Shown in pieces: positions 44,730-57,564 of a stretch of 64,000 bases of DNA. The notes under the pieces are model-generated. The model saw only the letters and a list, made by a program, of their open reading frames with translations. It did not search any database and was not told where the DNA came from. This stretch comes from Mycobacterium florentinum (lineage in GTDB: Bacteria; Actinomycetota; Actinomycetes; Mycobacteriales; Mycobacteriaceae). The translations under genes and the position numbers were made by a program. Numbering within the stretch: the first letter of the stretch is position 1; each line of letters opens with the position of its first letter. The stretch is taken from positions 5,146,001 to 5,210,000 of the forward strand of contig NZ_AP022576.1 in the NCBI RefSeq assembly GCF_010730355.1, written 5' to 3'.

Positions 44730-45350
44730 GTGACGAGACGAACCCAGGCAGATCGCCGCGCCGCGACCCGCACGGCGATCCTCGCGGCCGCCCGCGAGTT
44801 GTTCACCGAGCACGGCTATCAGGGCTGCAGCGTCGACACGATCCTGGCTCGCGCCGAATCCAGCAAAGGGGCCTTCTACCACCACTTCTCGGACAAGGCG
44901 GCGGTCCTCGAGGCGCTGCTCACCGACTTCGAGGAGGAGGGCGTTCGCCGGGCCAGAGAATGGAGTACCGGGATATCGTCCCCGCTGGAGATCATGCGGG
45001 TGTCGGCGCGCAACCTGTTGGATTGGTGCACGGATCCCTACATCCGGCAGGTCGTGCTGACCGACGCGCTGTCGGTGCTCGGCTTCACGCGGTGGCATCA
45101 GATTGACGACCGCTACACGCTCGACGTCCTGGATCATCTGCTGCAGCGCGGCGTCGCCGCAAAAGAGGTGCGACCGCTGCCCTCGACCCGCATGACCGCG
45201 CGGCTGATCATCGCCGCAACAAACGAGGCGGCACTGTTCGTCGCGAATGCGGTCGATGTCGAGGCCGCCCGCGCGGAGGCACTTGCTTCCATCGACTTCA
45301 TGATCATGTCGATCGCGGCCCCGGGCCCAGCCGGTAGGCGCTCGGTGTGA
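44730..45350 (+). CDS. TetR-family transcriptional regulator
   Basis: A 206-residue TetR-family protein. The helix-turn-helix is TAILAAARELFTEHGYQGCSVDTILARAESSKGAFYHHFSDKAAVLEALL. The remaining helices form a ligand domain with no recognisable specificity. The GTG start is 52 bp from the palindrome at 44654-44678, which it very probably binds. It closes the accessory block before the tRNA-Arg/argS core. Confidence 0.87.
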   Translation: MTRRTQADRRAATRTAILAAARELFTEHGYQGCSVDTILARAESSKGAFYHHFSDKAAVLEALLTDFEEEGVRRAREWSTGISSPLEIMRVSARNLLDWCTDPYIRQVVLTDALSVLGFTRWHQIDDRYTLDVLDHLLQRGVAAKEVRPLPSTRMTARLIIAATNEAALFVANAVDVEAARAEALASIDFMIMSIAAPGPAGRRSV

Positions 45351-45615
45351 GACCGCTAAATCGCTTGAACGCGTTGGTATGTCTACGCGTTCCTGTCGAG
45401 CGCCCAGTCGCTGTTGTCCGCTCCCCGCAACAAACCGCTGCTCTTGTCACTGCTCAGCACTTGGGACGGTCGGAGACCGATCGTGGCATAGGCGACGCTT
45501 TGCTGCGTCGATCTCCGGGGCTTCGGCGAAGAGCGCACGGGGTGTGCAAACGGGTGCCTGAAGTTCCACATACTGGCCGTGAAGCCGGGATTTTTGGTGG
45601 GTGCCCCCGGCAGCG
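45351..45615. other. Intergenic region downstream of tRNA-Arg, with partial copy of the tRNA 3' end
   Basis: About 265 bp without a credible gene. Its right edge holds GGTGCCCCCGGCAG at 45600-45613, an exact 14-nt direct copy of 45617-45630, which is the 3' end of the tRNA gene. Such partial duplications can be remnants of integration at a tRNA, but this one is short and no integrase is nearby. Confidence 0.45.
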
Positions 45616-45691
45616 TGGTGCCCCCGGCAGGATTCGAACCTGCGGCCTTCTGCTCCGGAGGCAGACGCTCTATCCCCTGAGCTACGGGGGC
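45616..45691 (-). tRNA. argV: tRNA-Arg, anticodon CCG
   Basis: The minus strand folds as a full cloverleaf. Acceptor GCCCCCG pairs with CGGGGGC, followed by discriminator A and an encoded CCA. The D arm contains AGCTCAGGGGATAGAGC. The anticodon stem TCTGC/GCAGA encloses CTCCGGA, giving anticodon CCG. The T arm contains GGTTCGAATCC. It lies just upstream of argS on the opposite strand, as argV does in M. tuberculosis. Confidence 0.95.
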
Positions 45692-45805
45692 GCACGATGT
45701 CAATACTGCGCCAATGGGCCCCGACAGACTAACGCATCGAGGTGGCTGCGCTGACATCGCAATGGATTCGGGGCGTAGGCGCACTAACCAATAGGATGGA
45801 CGCTC

Positions 45806-47458
45806 GTGACCCCCGCTGACCTGGCTGAGCTGCTCAAAGTCACCGCATCCGCGGTGCTTGCCGAGCATGGCCTCGACGTCTCCGCGCTACCGGGGACGGT
45901 CACCGTGGAGCGCCCGCGCAATCCCGAGCACGGCGATTACGCGAGCAACCTGGCGATGCAGCTGGGCAAGAAGGTCGGTGCCAACCCGCGTGAGCTGGCC
46001 GGATGGCTCGCCGAGGCGCTGGCCCAAGCCGACGGTGTCTCCTCGGCGGAAGTGGCCGGACCCGGCTTCATCAACCTGCGCCTCGCGGCGTCGGCGCAGG
46101 CCAAGGTCGTCAACGATGTCATCGACGCCGGCGCCCGCTTCGGGTACTCCGACTCGCTGGCCGGGCGCAAGATCAACCTGGAATTCGTCTCGGCCAACCC
46201 GACCGGCCCGATCCACATCGGTGGCACCCGCTGGGCCGCCGTCGGCGACGCCTTGGGCCGGCTGTTGACGACACAGGGCGCCGACGTGACGCGCGAGTAC
46301 TACTTCAACGACCACGGCGCGCAGATCGACCGATTCGCCAACTCGTTGATCGCCGCGGCCAAGGGCGAGCCCACCCCGGAAGACGGCTACGCCGGCACCT
46401 ACATCAACGACATCGCCGCGCAGGTGCTGCAGAAGGCGCCCGACGCGTTGAGCCTGCCGGACGCCGATATGCACGAGACCTTCCGCGAGATCGGCGTCGA
46501 CCTGATGTTCACCCACATCAAGGAGACGCTGCACGAATTCGGCACCGACTTCGACGTGTACACGCACGAGGACTCGATGCACACCAGCGGCCGCGTCGAC
46601 GAGGCCATCGCCCGGCTGCGCGCGTCCGGCAACATTTACGAGAAGGATGGCGCAAGCTGGTTGCGCAGCAGCGCTTTTGGTGACGACAAGGACCGCGTCG
46701 TGATCAAGAGCGACGGCAAACCCGCCTACATCGCGGGAGACCTGGCGTACTACCTGGACAAGCGGCAGCGCGGTTTCGACCTGTGCATCTACATGCTCGG
46801 CGCCGATCACCACGGCTACATCGCCCGGCTCAAGGCCGCCGCGGCTGCCTTCGGCGAAGACCCGGCCACCGTCGAGGTGCTCATCGGACAGATGGTCAAC
46901 CTGGTCCGCGACGGCCAGCCGGTCCGGATGAGCAAGCGCGCCGGCACCGTGATCACGCTCGACGACCTGGTCGACGCCCTGGGCGTCGACGCCGCGCGCT
47001 ACAGCCTGATCCGTTCGTCGGTGGACACCGCGATCGACATCGACCTGGCGTTGTGGTCCTCGGCGTCGAATGAAAACCCGGTCTATTACGTGCAATACGC
47101 GCATGCCCGGCTCTCGGCGCTGGCCCGCAACGCCGCCGAGCTCGGCCTGATCCCCGACACCGGGCATCTCGAGTTGCTGAGCCACGACAAGGAGGGCACG
47201 CTGCTGCGCACCATCGGGGAGTTCCCGCGGGTGCTCGACACCGCCGCGTCCCTGCGCGAACCCCACCGGATCTGCCGTTACCTGGAGGACCTGGCCGGTG
47301 ACTACCATCGGTTCTACGACTCGTGCCGGGTATTGCCCCAGGGCGACGAACAACCCACGGACCTGCACGTCGCCCGGCTGGCGCTGTGCCAGGCCACCCG
47401 CCGGGTCATCGCCAACGGACTGGCAATACTCGGCGTCAGCGCCCCGGAGAGAATGTGA
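45806..47458 (+). CDS. argS: Arginyl-tRNA synthetase
   Basis: A 550-residue class I aminoacyl-tRNA synthetase that charges tRNA-Arg. The N-terminal Add-1 domain is followed by the HIGH motif in [15 protein letters not shown] near residue 135 and a KMSKS-like MSKRAG near residue 375. The C-terminal DALR anticodon-binding domain closes the protein. Length equals the M. tuberculosis enzyme. The GTG start is used. It opens a plus-strand run through lysA, hom, thrC and thrB. Confidence 0.97.
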   Translation: MTPADLAELLKVTASAVLAEHGLDVSALPGTVTVERPRNPEHGDYASNLAMQLGKKVGANPRELAGWLAEALAQADGVSSAEVAGPGFINLRLAASAQAKVVNDVIDAGARFGYSDSLAGRKINLEFVSANPTGPIHIGGTRWAAVGDALGRLLTTQGADVTREYYFNDHGAQIDRFANSLIAAAKGEPTPEDGYAGTYINDIAAQVLQKAPDALSLPDADMHETFREIGVDLMFTHIKETLHEFGTDFDVYTHEDSMHTSGRVDEAIARLRASGNIYEKDGASWLRSSAFGDDKDRVVIKSDGKPAYIAGDLAYYLDKRQRGFDLCIYMLGADHHGYIARLKAAAAAFGEDPATVEVLIGQMVNLVRDGQPVRMSKRAGTVITLDDLVDALGVDAARYSLIRSSVDTAIDIDLALWSSASNENPVYYVQYAHARLSALARNAAELGLIPDTGHLELLSHDKEGTLLRTIGEFPRVLDTAASLREPHRICRYLEDLAGDYHRFYDSCRVLPQGDEQPTDLHVARLALCQATRRVIANGLAILGVSAPERM

Positions 47459-48873
47459 ACGTCCATCCCGCCGGTCCCCGGCACGCCGAAGAGATCCGTC
47501 ACGCGGACAGCCCGCCGCGGCCGCAGTCCCCGGAGGAGCTGCTGCTGTTGGCGCCGAATGTGTGGCCGCTCAACATGGTTCGCAACGATGCCGGTGTGGC
47601 CGTCATCGCCGGAATTCCCGTGACCGACCTTGCCCAGGAATACGGAACTCCGCTGTTCGTCATCGACGAGGACGACTTCCGGTCCCGCTGCCGGGAGATC
47701 GCGGCGGCGTTCGGTGGTGGTGCCAACGTCCACTACGCCGCTAAAGCGTTCCTGTGCAGCGAGATTGCGTGCTGGATCGACGAAGAGGGCCTCTGCCTCG
47801 ACGTCTGCACCGGGGGAGAGCTGGCGGTTGCACTGCACGCCAACTTCCCGCCGGAGCGAATTACCTTTCACGGCAACAACAAATCCGTCGCGGAGTTGAC
47901 AGCCGCGGTCAAGGCCGGGGTTGGCCACATCGTGGTGGACTCGATGACGGAAATCGAGCGTCTGGAAACCATCGCGGGTGAGGCCGGCGTCGTCCAGGAT
48001 GTCTTCGTCCGCCTCACCGTCGGCGTCGAGGCGCACACCCACGAGTTCATCTCCACCGCGCACGAGGACCAGAAGTTCGGCTTGTCGGTCGCCGGCGGCG
48101 CGGCAATGGCGGCGGTGGAGCGGGTATTCGCGACCGATCACCTGCGGCTGGTCGGGTTGCACAGCCACATCGGTTCGCAGATCTTCGACGTCGCCGGTTT
48201 CGAGCTGGCCGCGCGCCGGGTCCTCGGCCTGCTGCAGGAGGTCGTCGGCCGGTTCGGGGTGGAGATGACCGCGCAGATCTCGACCGTGGATCTCGGTGGC
48301 GGCCTTGGCATCTCGTACCTGGCCTCCGACGATCCGCCCCCGATGGCCGAGCTGGCGGCCAAGCTCAGCACGATCATCGGCAACGAATCCGCGGCCGTGG
48401 GTCTGCCCACGCCCCGGCTGGTGGTCGAGCCCGGACGGGCCATCGCCGGACCCGGGACCATCACGCTCTACGAGGTCGGCACCGTCAAGGACGTCGAGGT
48501 CAGCACGACGGCAATCCGGCGCTACGTCAGCGTCGACGGCGGCATGAGCGACAACATCCGCACCGCACTCTACGACGCGCAATACGACGCCCGACTGGTG
48601 TCGAGGGTCAGCGACGCACCCGCAGCGCTGGCTCGCATCGTCGGAAAGCACTGCGAGAGCGGCGATATCGTCGTCCGCGACACCTGGGTGCCCGGCGACC
48701 TGGGCCCGGGTGACCTGCTGGGGGTCGCCGCGACCGGTGCCTACTGCTATTCGCTGTCGAGTCGCTACAACATGATCTGCCGGCCCGCCGTGGTAGCGGT
48801 GCGCGATGGACGGGCTCGCCTGATCCTGCGCCGGGAGACGGTCGACGATCTGCTGAGTCTGGAAGTGAGGTGA
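47455..48873 (+). CDS. lysA: Diaminopimelate decarboxylase
   Basis: A 472-residue PLP enzyme making lysine from meso-diaminopimelate, the last lysine step. The PLP lysine is K97 in HYAAKAFLC. The glycine-rich [10 protein letters not shown] and [10 protein letters not shown] phosphate-binding segments follow, and the active-site Cys is in GKHCESGD. The GTG start overlaps the argS stop (GTGA). It has about 25 more N-terminal residues ([15 protein letters not shown]) than the form I recall from M. tuberculosis. Confidence 0.97.
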   Translation: MNVHPAGPRHAEEIRHADSPPRPQSPEELLLLAPNVWPLNMVRNDAGVAVIAGIPVTDLAQEYGTPLFVIDEDDFRSRCREIAAAFGGGANVHYAAKAFLCSEIACWIDEEGLCLDVCTGGELAVALHANFPPERITFHGNNKSVAELTAAVKAGVGHIVVDSMTEIERLETIAGEAGVVQDVFVRLTVGVEAHTHEFISTAHEDQKFGLSVAGGAAMAAVERVFATDHLRLVGLHSHIGSQIFDVAGFELAARRVLGLLQEVVGRFGVEMTAQISTVDLGGGLGISYLASDDPPPMAELAAKLSTIIGNESAAVGLPTPRLVVEPGRAIAGPGTITLYEVGTVKDVEVSTTAIRRYVSVDGGMSDNIRTALYDAQYDARLVSRVSDAPAALARIVGKHCESGDIVVRDTWVPGDLGPGDLLGVAATGAYCYSLSSRYNMICRPAVVAVRDGRARLILRRETVDDLLSLEVR

Positions 48874-48876
48874 ACT

Positions 48877-50198
48877 GTGTCCGGTAACGGAAAGCCAGTC
48901 GGCGTGGCGGTACTCGGGTGCGGCAACGTCGGCAGCGAAGTGGTCCGCATCATCGCGGAGAGCGCGGACGATCTCGCCGCCCGGGTCGGCGCGCCTCTTG
49001 CCCTGCGCGGCATCGGGGTCCGGCGCGTCGCAGCCGATCGCGGTGTCCCGGTCGAGCTGCTCACCGACAACATCGAAGAACTCGTGTCGCGGGAAGACGT
49101 CGACATCGTCGTCGAATTGATGGGGCCGGTCGAGCCGTCGCGCAAGGCGATCCTGGCCGCGCTCGAGCATGGCAAGTCCGTCGTCACCGCCAACAAGGCG
49201 TTGTTGGCCACGTCGACCGGAGAACTGGCACAGGCCGCCGAAAATGCGCATGTCGACTTGTATTTCGAGGCGGCGGTCGCGGGCGCGATCCCGGTCATCC
49301 GCCCGCTCACCCAGTCGCTGGCCGGTGACACCGTGGTGCGGGTGGCCGGCATCGTCAACGGCACCACCAACTACATCCTTTCCGCGATGGACAGCACCGG
49401 CACCGATTACGACAGCGCCCTGGCCGACGCGAGCGCGCTGGGTTACGCCGAGGCCGACCCCACCGCGGATGTCGAGGGCTACGACGCCGCGGCCAAGGCC
49501 GCGATCCTGGCATCCATCGCCTTCCACACCCGGGTGACCGCCGACGACGTCTATCGCGAAGGCATCACCAAGATCACCCCGGCCGATTTCGCGTCCGCTC
49601 ATGCGTTGGGCTGCACCATCAAGCTGCTGTCCATCTGCGAACGTATTACTACCGATGATGGCCAGCAACGGGTCTCGGCCCGCGTCTACCCGGCACTGGT
49701 ACCGCTGGCACATCCGCTGGCCACCGTCAACGGGGCGTTCAACGCCGTGGTGGTGGAGGCCGAGGCGGCGGGCCGGCTGATGTTCTACGGCCAAGGCGCC
49801 GGCGGCGCGCCCACCGCGTCGGCGGTCACCGGTGACCTGGTGATGGCCGCGCGCAACCGGGTGCTGGGCAGCCGCGGGCCGAAGGAATCCAAGTACGCCC
49901 AATTACCGATTGCACCAATGGGTTTCATCTCCACCCGCTACTACGTCAGCATGAACGTCGCGGACAAGCCCGGTGTGTTGTCGTCGGTGGCAGCCGAATT
50001 CGCCAAGCGCGAGGTCAGCATCGCCGAGGTTCGTCAGGAAGGTGTCGCGGACGAAGGCGGGCGACGGGTGGGGGCCCGCATCGTGGTGGTCACGCACAGT
50101 GCCACCGATGCCGCACTCTCCGAAACCGTTGATGCGCTAGCCGATTTGGATGTCGTGCAGAGTGTGGCAAGCGTGCTGAGATTGGAAGGAACCAGCAT

Positions 50199-50202
<4 letters not shown>
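48877..50202 (+). CDS. hom: Homoserine dehydrogenase
   Basis: A 441-residue enzyme reducing aspartate semialdehyde to homoserine, the branch point for threonine and methionine. The NAD(P) motif is [13 protein letters not shown]. The central signature is [14 protein letters not shown] and [23 protein letters not shown]-terminal ACT domain (residues ~355-430, [25 protein letters not shown]) suggests feedback control by threonine. Also called thrA in M. tuberculosis. The stop overlaps thrC (ATGA). Confidence 0.96.
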
Positions 50203-52239
<2,037 letters not shown>

Positions 52240-52507
52240 TCCACAGGCTCGCCGGAGGGTTTGCTTGCTTCAAGCACAGATGCGGGCTATTCTCGGCATC
52301 GTCCAGCAATCGCAGTCATCTGCATCTGCATACATACTGCCTTGCCGCTGGTACAACACCAATTCTTCTCGTGGACGAGGTTCGCCGTTTTCTCCGCCCA
52401 TCCAGGCGATCACCGTTGCAGAGTCGATTTTTGGGCGCACTCGGCAATTTAGCTGAATGCAACGAACCCCTCGTATGACGTGATCAGCGAGGGAAGAAAG
52501 GAAATCC
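52240..52507. other. thrB-rho intergenic region, probable rho leader
   Basis: A 268-bp gap, AT-richer than its surroundings. TGCTTG (52262-52267) pairs with CAAGCA (52271-52276), a small hairpin after thrB. TATTCT at 52289-52294 is a possible -10 hexamer. A purine-rich GAGGGAAGAAAGGAAA stretch precedes the rho start. No coding frame was accepted. Rho autoregulation through its leader is known in other bacteria; here it is only a possibility. Confidence 0.4.
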
Positions 52508-54391
52508 GTGACTGATACGGACCTGTTCACGGCTGACGAAAGCACCGACAGCAATCAGCTGTCGAACGCCGTGATTACAGACACTCCCGACGTGAAAACC
52601 AACGTCTCGGCCGGCTCCCTGTCCACCATGGTGCTGCCCGAGTTGCGTGCGCTGGCTAATCAGGCCGGCGTCAAGGGGACGTCGGGGATGCGCAAGAACG
52701 AACTCATTGCGGCGATCAAGGAAATCAGGGCAGCACAGGCCAACGGCACATCCGCCGCCGCCCCAACCGAAGACGCCGGCAAGTCCGAACAGGACAAGAA
52801 CCAACAGAAAACTGCCGACGAAGAACCGACTGCTCAAGGGGAACAGAAGGATTCGGCGACCGAGGGGGGTCAGCGTCGGGAACGACGGGGCGCCTCTCGC
52901 GAAGCGGGATCGGCTGACCGTGCCGCCGATGAGACGGCCGGCGAGGGCCCGCAGAACCGCAACGGCACCGCCCCTCGCGAGGCCGACAAGCGTGACGGCG
53001 GCCAAGCCGAGCGGCGCGACGGCGGCCAAAGAGAATCCAAGACCGACGACCGCGGATCGGATGCGGGCGACCAGAACGCCGATCAAGGCTCGGGTGGCCA
53101 GCAGAATCGCGGCGGCTCGAATCAGCAAGACGACGACGGCGAGGGCCGTGGGGGCCGGCGCGGTCGCCGGTTCCGCGACCGCCGGCGTCGCGGCGAACGC
53201 TCCGGCGAAGGGGGCGGTGGCGACACCGAACTGCGGGAGGACGACGTCGTCCAGCCGGTAGCCGGCATTCTTGACGTCCTCGACAATTACGCCTTCGTGC
53301 GTACGTCCGGTTACCTAGCCGGTCCGCACGACGTCTACGTGTCCATGAATATGGTGCGCAAGAACGGCCTGCGCCGCGGTGACGCGGTCACCGGCGCGGT
53401 GCGGGTGCCCAAGGAGGGCGAGCAGCCCAACCAGCGGCAGAAGTTCAACCCGCTGGTCCGATTGGACAGCGTCAACGGTGGACCCGTCGAAGACGTCAAG
53501 AAGCGTCCCGACTTCCAGAAATTGACGCCCCTGTACCCCAACGAGCGGCTGCGTCTGGAAACCACTCCCGACCGGCTGACCACGCGGGTCATCGACCTGA
53601 TCATGCCGATCGGTAAGGGGCAGCGGGCCCTGATCGTGTCGCCGCCCAAGGCCGGCAAGACGACGATCCTGCAGGACATCGCCAACGCCATCACCAAGAA
53701 CAACCCGGAATGCCACCTGATGGTCGTGCTCGTCGACGAGCGCCCTGAAGAGGTCACCGACATGCAGCGTTCGGTGAAGGGCGAGGTCATCGCCTCGACC
53801 TTCGACCGGCCGCCGTCAGACCACACGTCCGTCGCCGAGCTGGCCATCGAACGCGCCAAGCGGCTCGTCGAGCAGGGCAAAGACGTCGTGGTGCTGCTCG
53901 ACTCGATCACCCGCCTGGGCCGCGCGTACAACAACGCGTCACCCGCGTCGGGCCGGATCCTGTCCGGTGGTGTCGACTCCACCGCGCTGTACCCGCCGAA
54001 GCGATTCCTCGGCGCGGCGCGCAACATCGAAGAAGGCGGATCGCTGACCATCATCGCCACGGCGATGGTCGAAACCGGATCCACCGGTGACACGGTCATC
54101 TTCGAGGAGTTCAAGGGCACCGGTAACGCCGAGCTCAAGCTGGACCGCAAGATCTCCGAACGGCGGGTCTTCCCGGCGGTCGACGTCAACCCGTCCGGTA
54201 CTCGCAAGGACGAATTGCTGCTCTCGCCCGACGAGTTCGGCATTGTGCACAAGCTGCGCCGCGTGCTGTCGGGGCTGGATTCCCACCAGGCCATCGACTT
54301 GCTGATGTCGCAGCTGCGCAAGACCAAGACCAACTACGAATTCCTGGTCCAGGTGTCCAAGACGACCCCGGGGAATATGGACAACGACTAG
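52508..54391 (+). CDS. rho: Transcription termination factor Rho
   Basis: A 627-residue hexameric RNA helicase that ends transcription. The order is N-terminal Rho_N (LPELRALANQAGVKG), a long low-complexity insert at about residues 75-245 (first E/Q/K-rich, then R/G/D/N/Q-rich), the RNA-binding cold-shock domain (YVSMNMVRKNGLRRGD) and the ATPase core. Walker A is SPPKAGKTT near residue 380, followed by LVDERPEEVTDM and LLDSITRLGRAYN. The disordered insert is typical of actinobacterial Rho and helps bind structured RNA. GTG start. Confidence 0.97.
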   Translation: MTDTDLFTADESTDSNQLSNAVITDTPDVKTNVSAGSLSTMVLPELRALANQAGVKGTSGMRKNELIAAIKEIRAAQANGTSAAAPTEDAGKSEQDKNQQKTADEEPTAQGEQKDSATEGGQRRERRGASREAGSADRAADETAGEGPQNRNGTAPREADKRDGGQAERRDGGQRESKTDDRGSDAGDQNADQGSGGQQNRGGSNQQDDDGEGRGGRRGRRFRDRRRRGERSGEGGGGDTELREDDVVQPVAGILDVLDNYAFVRTSGYLAGPHDVYVSMNMVRKNGLRRGDAVTGAVRVPKEGEQPNQRQKFNPLVRLDSVNGGPVEDVKKRPDFQKLTPLYPNERLRLETTPDRLTTRVIDLIMPIGKGQRALIVSPPKAGKTTILQDIANAITKNNPECHLMVVLVDERPEEVTDMQRSVKGEVIASTFDRPPSDHTSVAELAIERAKRLVEQGKDVVVLLDSITRLGRAYNNASPASGRILSGGVDSTALYPPKRFLGAARNIEEGGSLTIIATAMVETGSTGDTVIFEEFKGTGNAELKLDRKISERRVFPAVDVNPSGTRKDELLLSPDEFGIVHKLRRVLSGLDSHQAIDLLMSQLRKTKTNYEFLVQVSKTTPGNMDND

Positions 54392-54402
54392 CGTCGCAAG
54401 CT

Positions 54403-55977
54403 GTGGCGGAGACGCTTCAGCAGTTGCTTCGTGAGCGTTTGGACCAAGACGCGCCTGCCCTGAAGTTCGGCGAGCGGGTCTGGACCTGGCGGGAACACCT
54501 CGCCGATGCCGGCGCCAACGCCGCCGCGCTGATCGGCACCGCCGATCCGGATCGCCCGCTGCACGTCGGCGCGCTGTTGGGCAACACCCCCGAGATGCTC
54601 ACTGCGATGGCGGCCGCCGCGCTGGGCGGGTATGTGCTGTGCGGAATCAACGACACCCGCGGCGGCGCCGCGCTGGCCAGGGATATCTTGCGGGCCGACT
54701 GCCAGATCCTGCTCACCGATCCGGCCCACCTGGGCCTGCTGGAAGGCCTGGACTTGCCCGGCGTGCGGGTGTTCGATGTGTCGACTGAGCCCTGGTCAAA
54801 GCTGCTGGCCCGAGCCGGGCCGCTGAGCCCCCATCGCGAGGTCGGGCCCACCGACACCTTCATGATGATGTTCACCTCGGGTACCAGCGGCGACCCGAAG
54901 GCGGTGCAGATCCCTCATCTCGTTGTGCTGTTCGCCGGTGCCTCACTGGTCGAACGGTTCGATCTCGGCGCTTCCGACGTCTGCTACATGCCGATGCCGC
55001 TGTTTCACTCCAACGCGCTGCTCGTCGGGTGGAGCGTGGCGGTCACTACCGGTGCGGCGATGGCCCCGGCGGCGTTCTCGGCGTCTCGCCTGCTTCCCGA
55101 CCTGCGCAGGTACGGGGCCACGTTGATGAACTACGTCGGCAAGCCGCTCGCCTACGTGCTCGCCACGCCCGAGCGGCCCGACGATAGCGACAACCCGCTG
55201 CGGGTGGCGGTGGGCAACGAGGCCAGCGCGCGCGACATCGCGGAATTCAGTAGGCGATTCGGCTGCACGGTCTTTGACGGTTTCGGCTCGACCGAGGGCG
55301 GGATCTACATCTATCCGGAAGACGGCTGCCCGCCGGGGTCGTTGGGCAAGGGTCTGCCCGGTATCGCGATTTACAGCCCCGAGACGGGGACCGAATGCGC
55401 GATCGCCACGTTCGGCGACGACGGCGCCCTCACCAATCCCGACGAGGCGATCGGGGAGCTGGTCAACACCAACGGCCCGGGATTGTTCGCCGGCTACTAC
55501 AACGACCCCGAGGCCACCGGCGCACGCCTTCGTAGCGGCATGTTCTGGTCGGGTGACCTGGCCTATCGGGACGCCGACGGGTGGATCTACTTCGCCGGTC
55601 GCAGCGGTGACTGGCTGCGCGTCGACGGCGAGAACATGACGACCGCGCCCATCGAGCGGATCCTGGAACGGCTGACGCCGATTAGCCAGGTGGCGGTCTA
55701 CGCGGTCCCGGACGAAAACGTCGGCGACCAGGTGATGGCGGCGATTGTCCTGCAAGACGACGCCGAGCTGACGCCCGAGGAGTTCGTGCGGTTTTTGGCT
55801 GGTCAGCCCGATTTGTCGGTCAAGGCGTGGCCGCGGTATGTCTGGCTCACCGACCGGCTGCCGGCCACGGCAACGAACAAGATCCTCAAACGGGAGCTGA
55901 AAGCGCTCGGTACGGCCCCCGGGGGTGGCCTGCTGTGGACGCGAAACGGGCAAGCCAGGGCCTACACACAGCGCTGA
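54403..55977 (+). CDS. fadD1: Fatty-acyl-CoA synthetase, FadD1-like
   Basis: A 524-residue adenylate-forming enzyme that activates a carboxylic acid with ATP and CoA. The AMP-binding loop is FTSGTSGDPKAVQ near residue 157. FGSTEGG lies mid-protein, and the A8 region is SGDLAYRDADGWIYFAGRSGDWLRVDGENM. The sequence recalls M. tuberculosis FadD1 (Rv1750c), including VLLGNTPEML-like and GGYVLCGINDTR segments. It starts 11 bp after rho. In M. tuberculosis rho is followed directly by rpmE, so this gene is an insertion into the rho-rpmE junction. The physiological acid is unknown. Confidence 0.85.
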   Translation: MAETLQQLLRERLDQDAPALKFGERVWTWREHLADAGANAAALIGTADPDRPLHVGALLGNTPEMLTAMAAAALGGYVLCGINDTRGGAALARDILRADCQILLTDPAHLGLLEGLDLPGVRVFDVSTEPWSKLLARAGPLSPHREVGPTDTFMMMFTSGTSGDPKAVQIPHLVVLFAGASLVERFDLGASDVCYMPMPLFHSNALLVGWSVAVTTGAAMAPAAFSASRLLPDLRRYGATLMNYVGKPLAYVLATPERPDDSDNPLRVAVGNEASARDIAEFSRRFGCTVFDGFGSTEGGIYIYPEDGCPPGSLGKGLPGIAIYSPETGTECAIATFGDDGALTNPDEAIGELVNTNGPGLFAGYYNDPEATGARLRSGMFWSGDLAYRDADGWIYFAGRSGDWLRVDGENMTTAPIERILERLTPISQVAVYAVPDENVGDQVMAAIVLQDDAELTPEEFVRFLAGQPDLSVKAWPRYVWLTDRLPATATNKILKRELKALGTAPGGGLLWTRNGQARAYTQR

Positions 55978-56032
55978 TCCGCGATGGCGGGCCGCACTCT
56001 GGCGCCGGGAATGTGCGGGCGCATCTCGGTGT

Positions 56033-56062
56033 TTGGGGAGAAGGTAGTTGACCTGGCATAAT
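56033..56062 (+). promoter_or_regulatory. rpmE: Candidate promoter for rpmE
   Basis: CATAAT at 56057-56062, in the context TGGCATAAT, is a good -10 candidate. TTGGGG at 56033-56038 lies 18 bp upstream as a weak -35. The site is about 100 bp before rpmE, in the gap left after the fadD1-like gene. Confidence 0.35.
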
Positions 56063-56160
56063 CGAGCGTCGACTGCCCGGAGCCGCTTCAGGTTCTGAGT
56101 TCACGCCCGACGGCCGGATCCCTGCGGGGGACCAGGGCGACAACGATCGAAGAGGACATC

Positions 56161-56400
56161 ATGAAGGCTGACATTCATCCCGCCTACGGGGAGACCACCG
56201 TGCTCTGCGGATGCGGCAACACGTTCCAGACGCGCAGCACCAAAGACGGCGGGCACATCACCGTCGAGGTTTGCTCGCAATGCCACCCGTTCTACACGGG
56301 CAAGCAGAAGATCCTGGACAGCGGTGGCCGCGTGGCGCGCTTCGAGAAGCGTTACGGAAAGCGCAAGGCCGGAGCCGACAAGGAATCGGCCGACAAATAG
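56161..56400 (+). CDS. rpmE: 50S ribosomal protein L31
   Basis: A 79-residue ribosomal protein, part of the large subunit. It is the zinc-binding (C+) form: Cys in VLCGCGN and [10 protein letters not shown]. The C-terminus is basic ([12 protein letters not shown]). An alternative zinc-free L31 is common in mycobacteria but is not in this window. GAGGAC precedes the ATG. A strong inverted repeat follows the stop. Confidence 0.97.
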   Translation: MKADIHPAYGETTVLCGCGNTFQTRSTKDGGHITVEVCSQCHPFYTGKQKILDSGGRVARFEKRYGKRKAGADKESADK

Positions 56401-56408
56401 CTGCCTTG

Positions 56409-56452
56409 CCGACGCCCGAACTGTGCACGAAACTGCGCAGGCCGGGCGTCGG
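56409..56452 (+). terminator. Terminator downstream of rpmE
   Basis: CCGACGCCCG (56409-56418) and CGGGCGTCGG (56443-56452) form a perfect 10-bp GC stem with a 24-nt loop, 8 bp after the rpmE stop, followed by TTCGCGTTT. It would separate highly expressed rpmE from prfA. Confidence 0.6.
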
Positions 56453-56490
56453 TTCGCGTTTGCGGTAAACAACGGGGGAGGAGGTGTGTG

Positions 56491-57560
<1,070 letters not shown>

Positions 57561-57564
<4 letters not shown>

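Noticed and set aside
45347..45868. Frames reading GRIRTCGLLLRRQTLYPLSYGG (plus) and SSGDRASASGAEGRRFESCRG (minus)
   Set aside because: These are the well-known spurious translations of a tRNA gene; the region is tRNA-Arg(CCG).
47314..49902. 862-codon minus-strand frame
   Set aside because: Antisense to lysA and hom, both of which have intact catalytic motifs in the plus strand.
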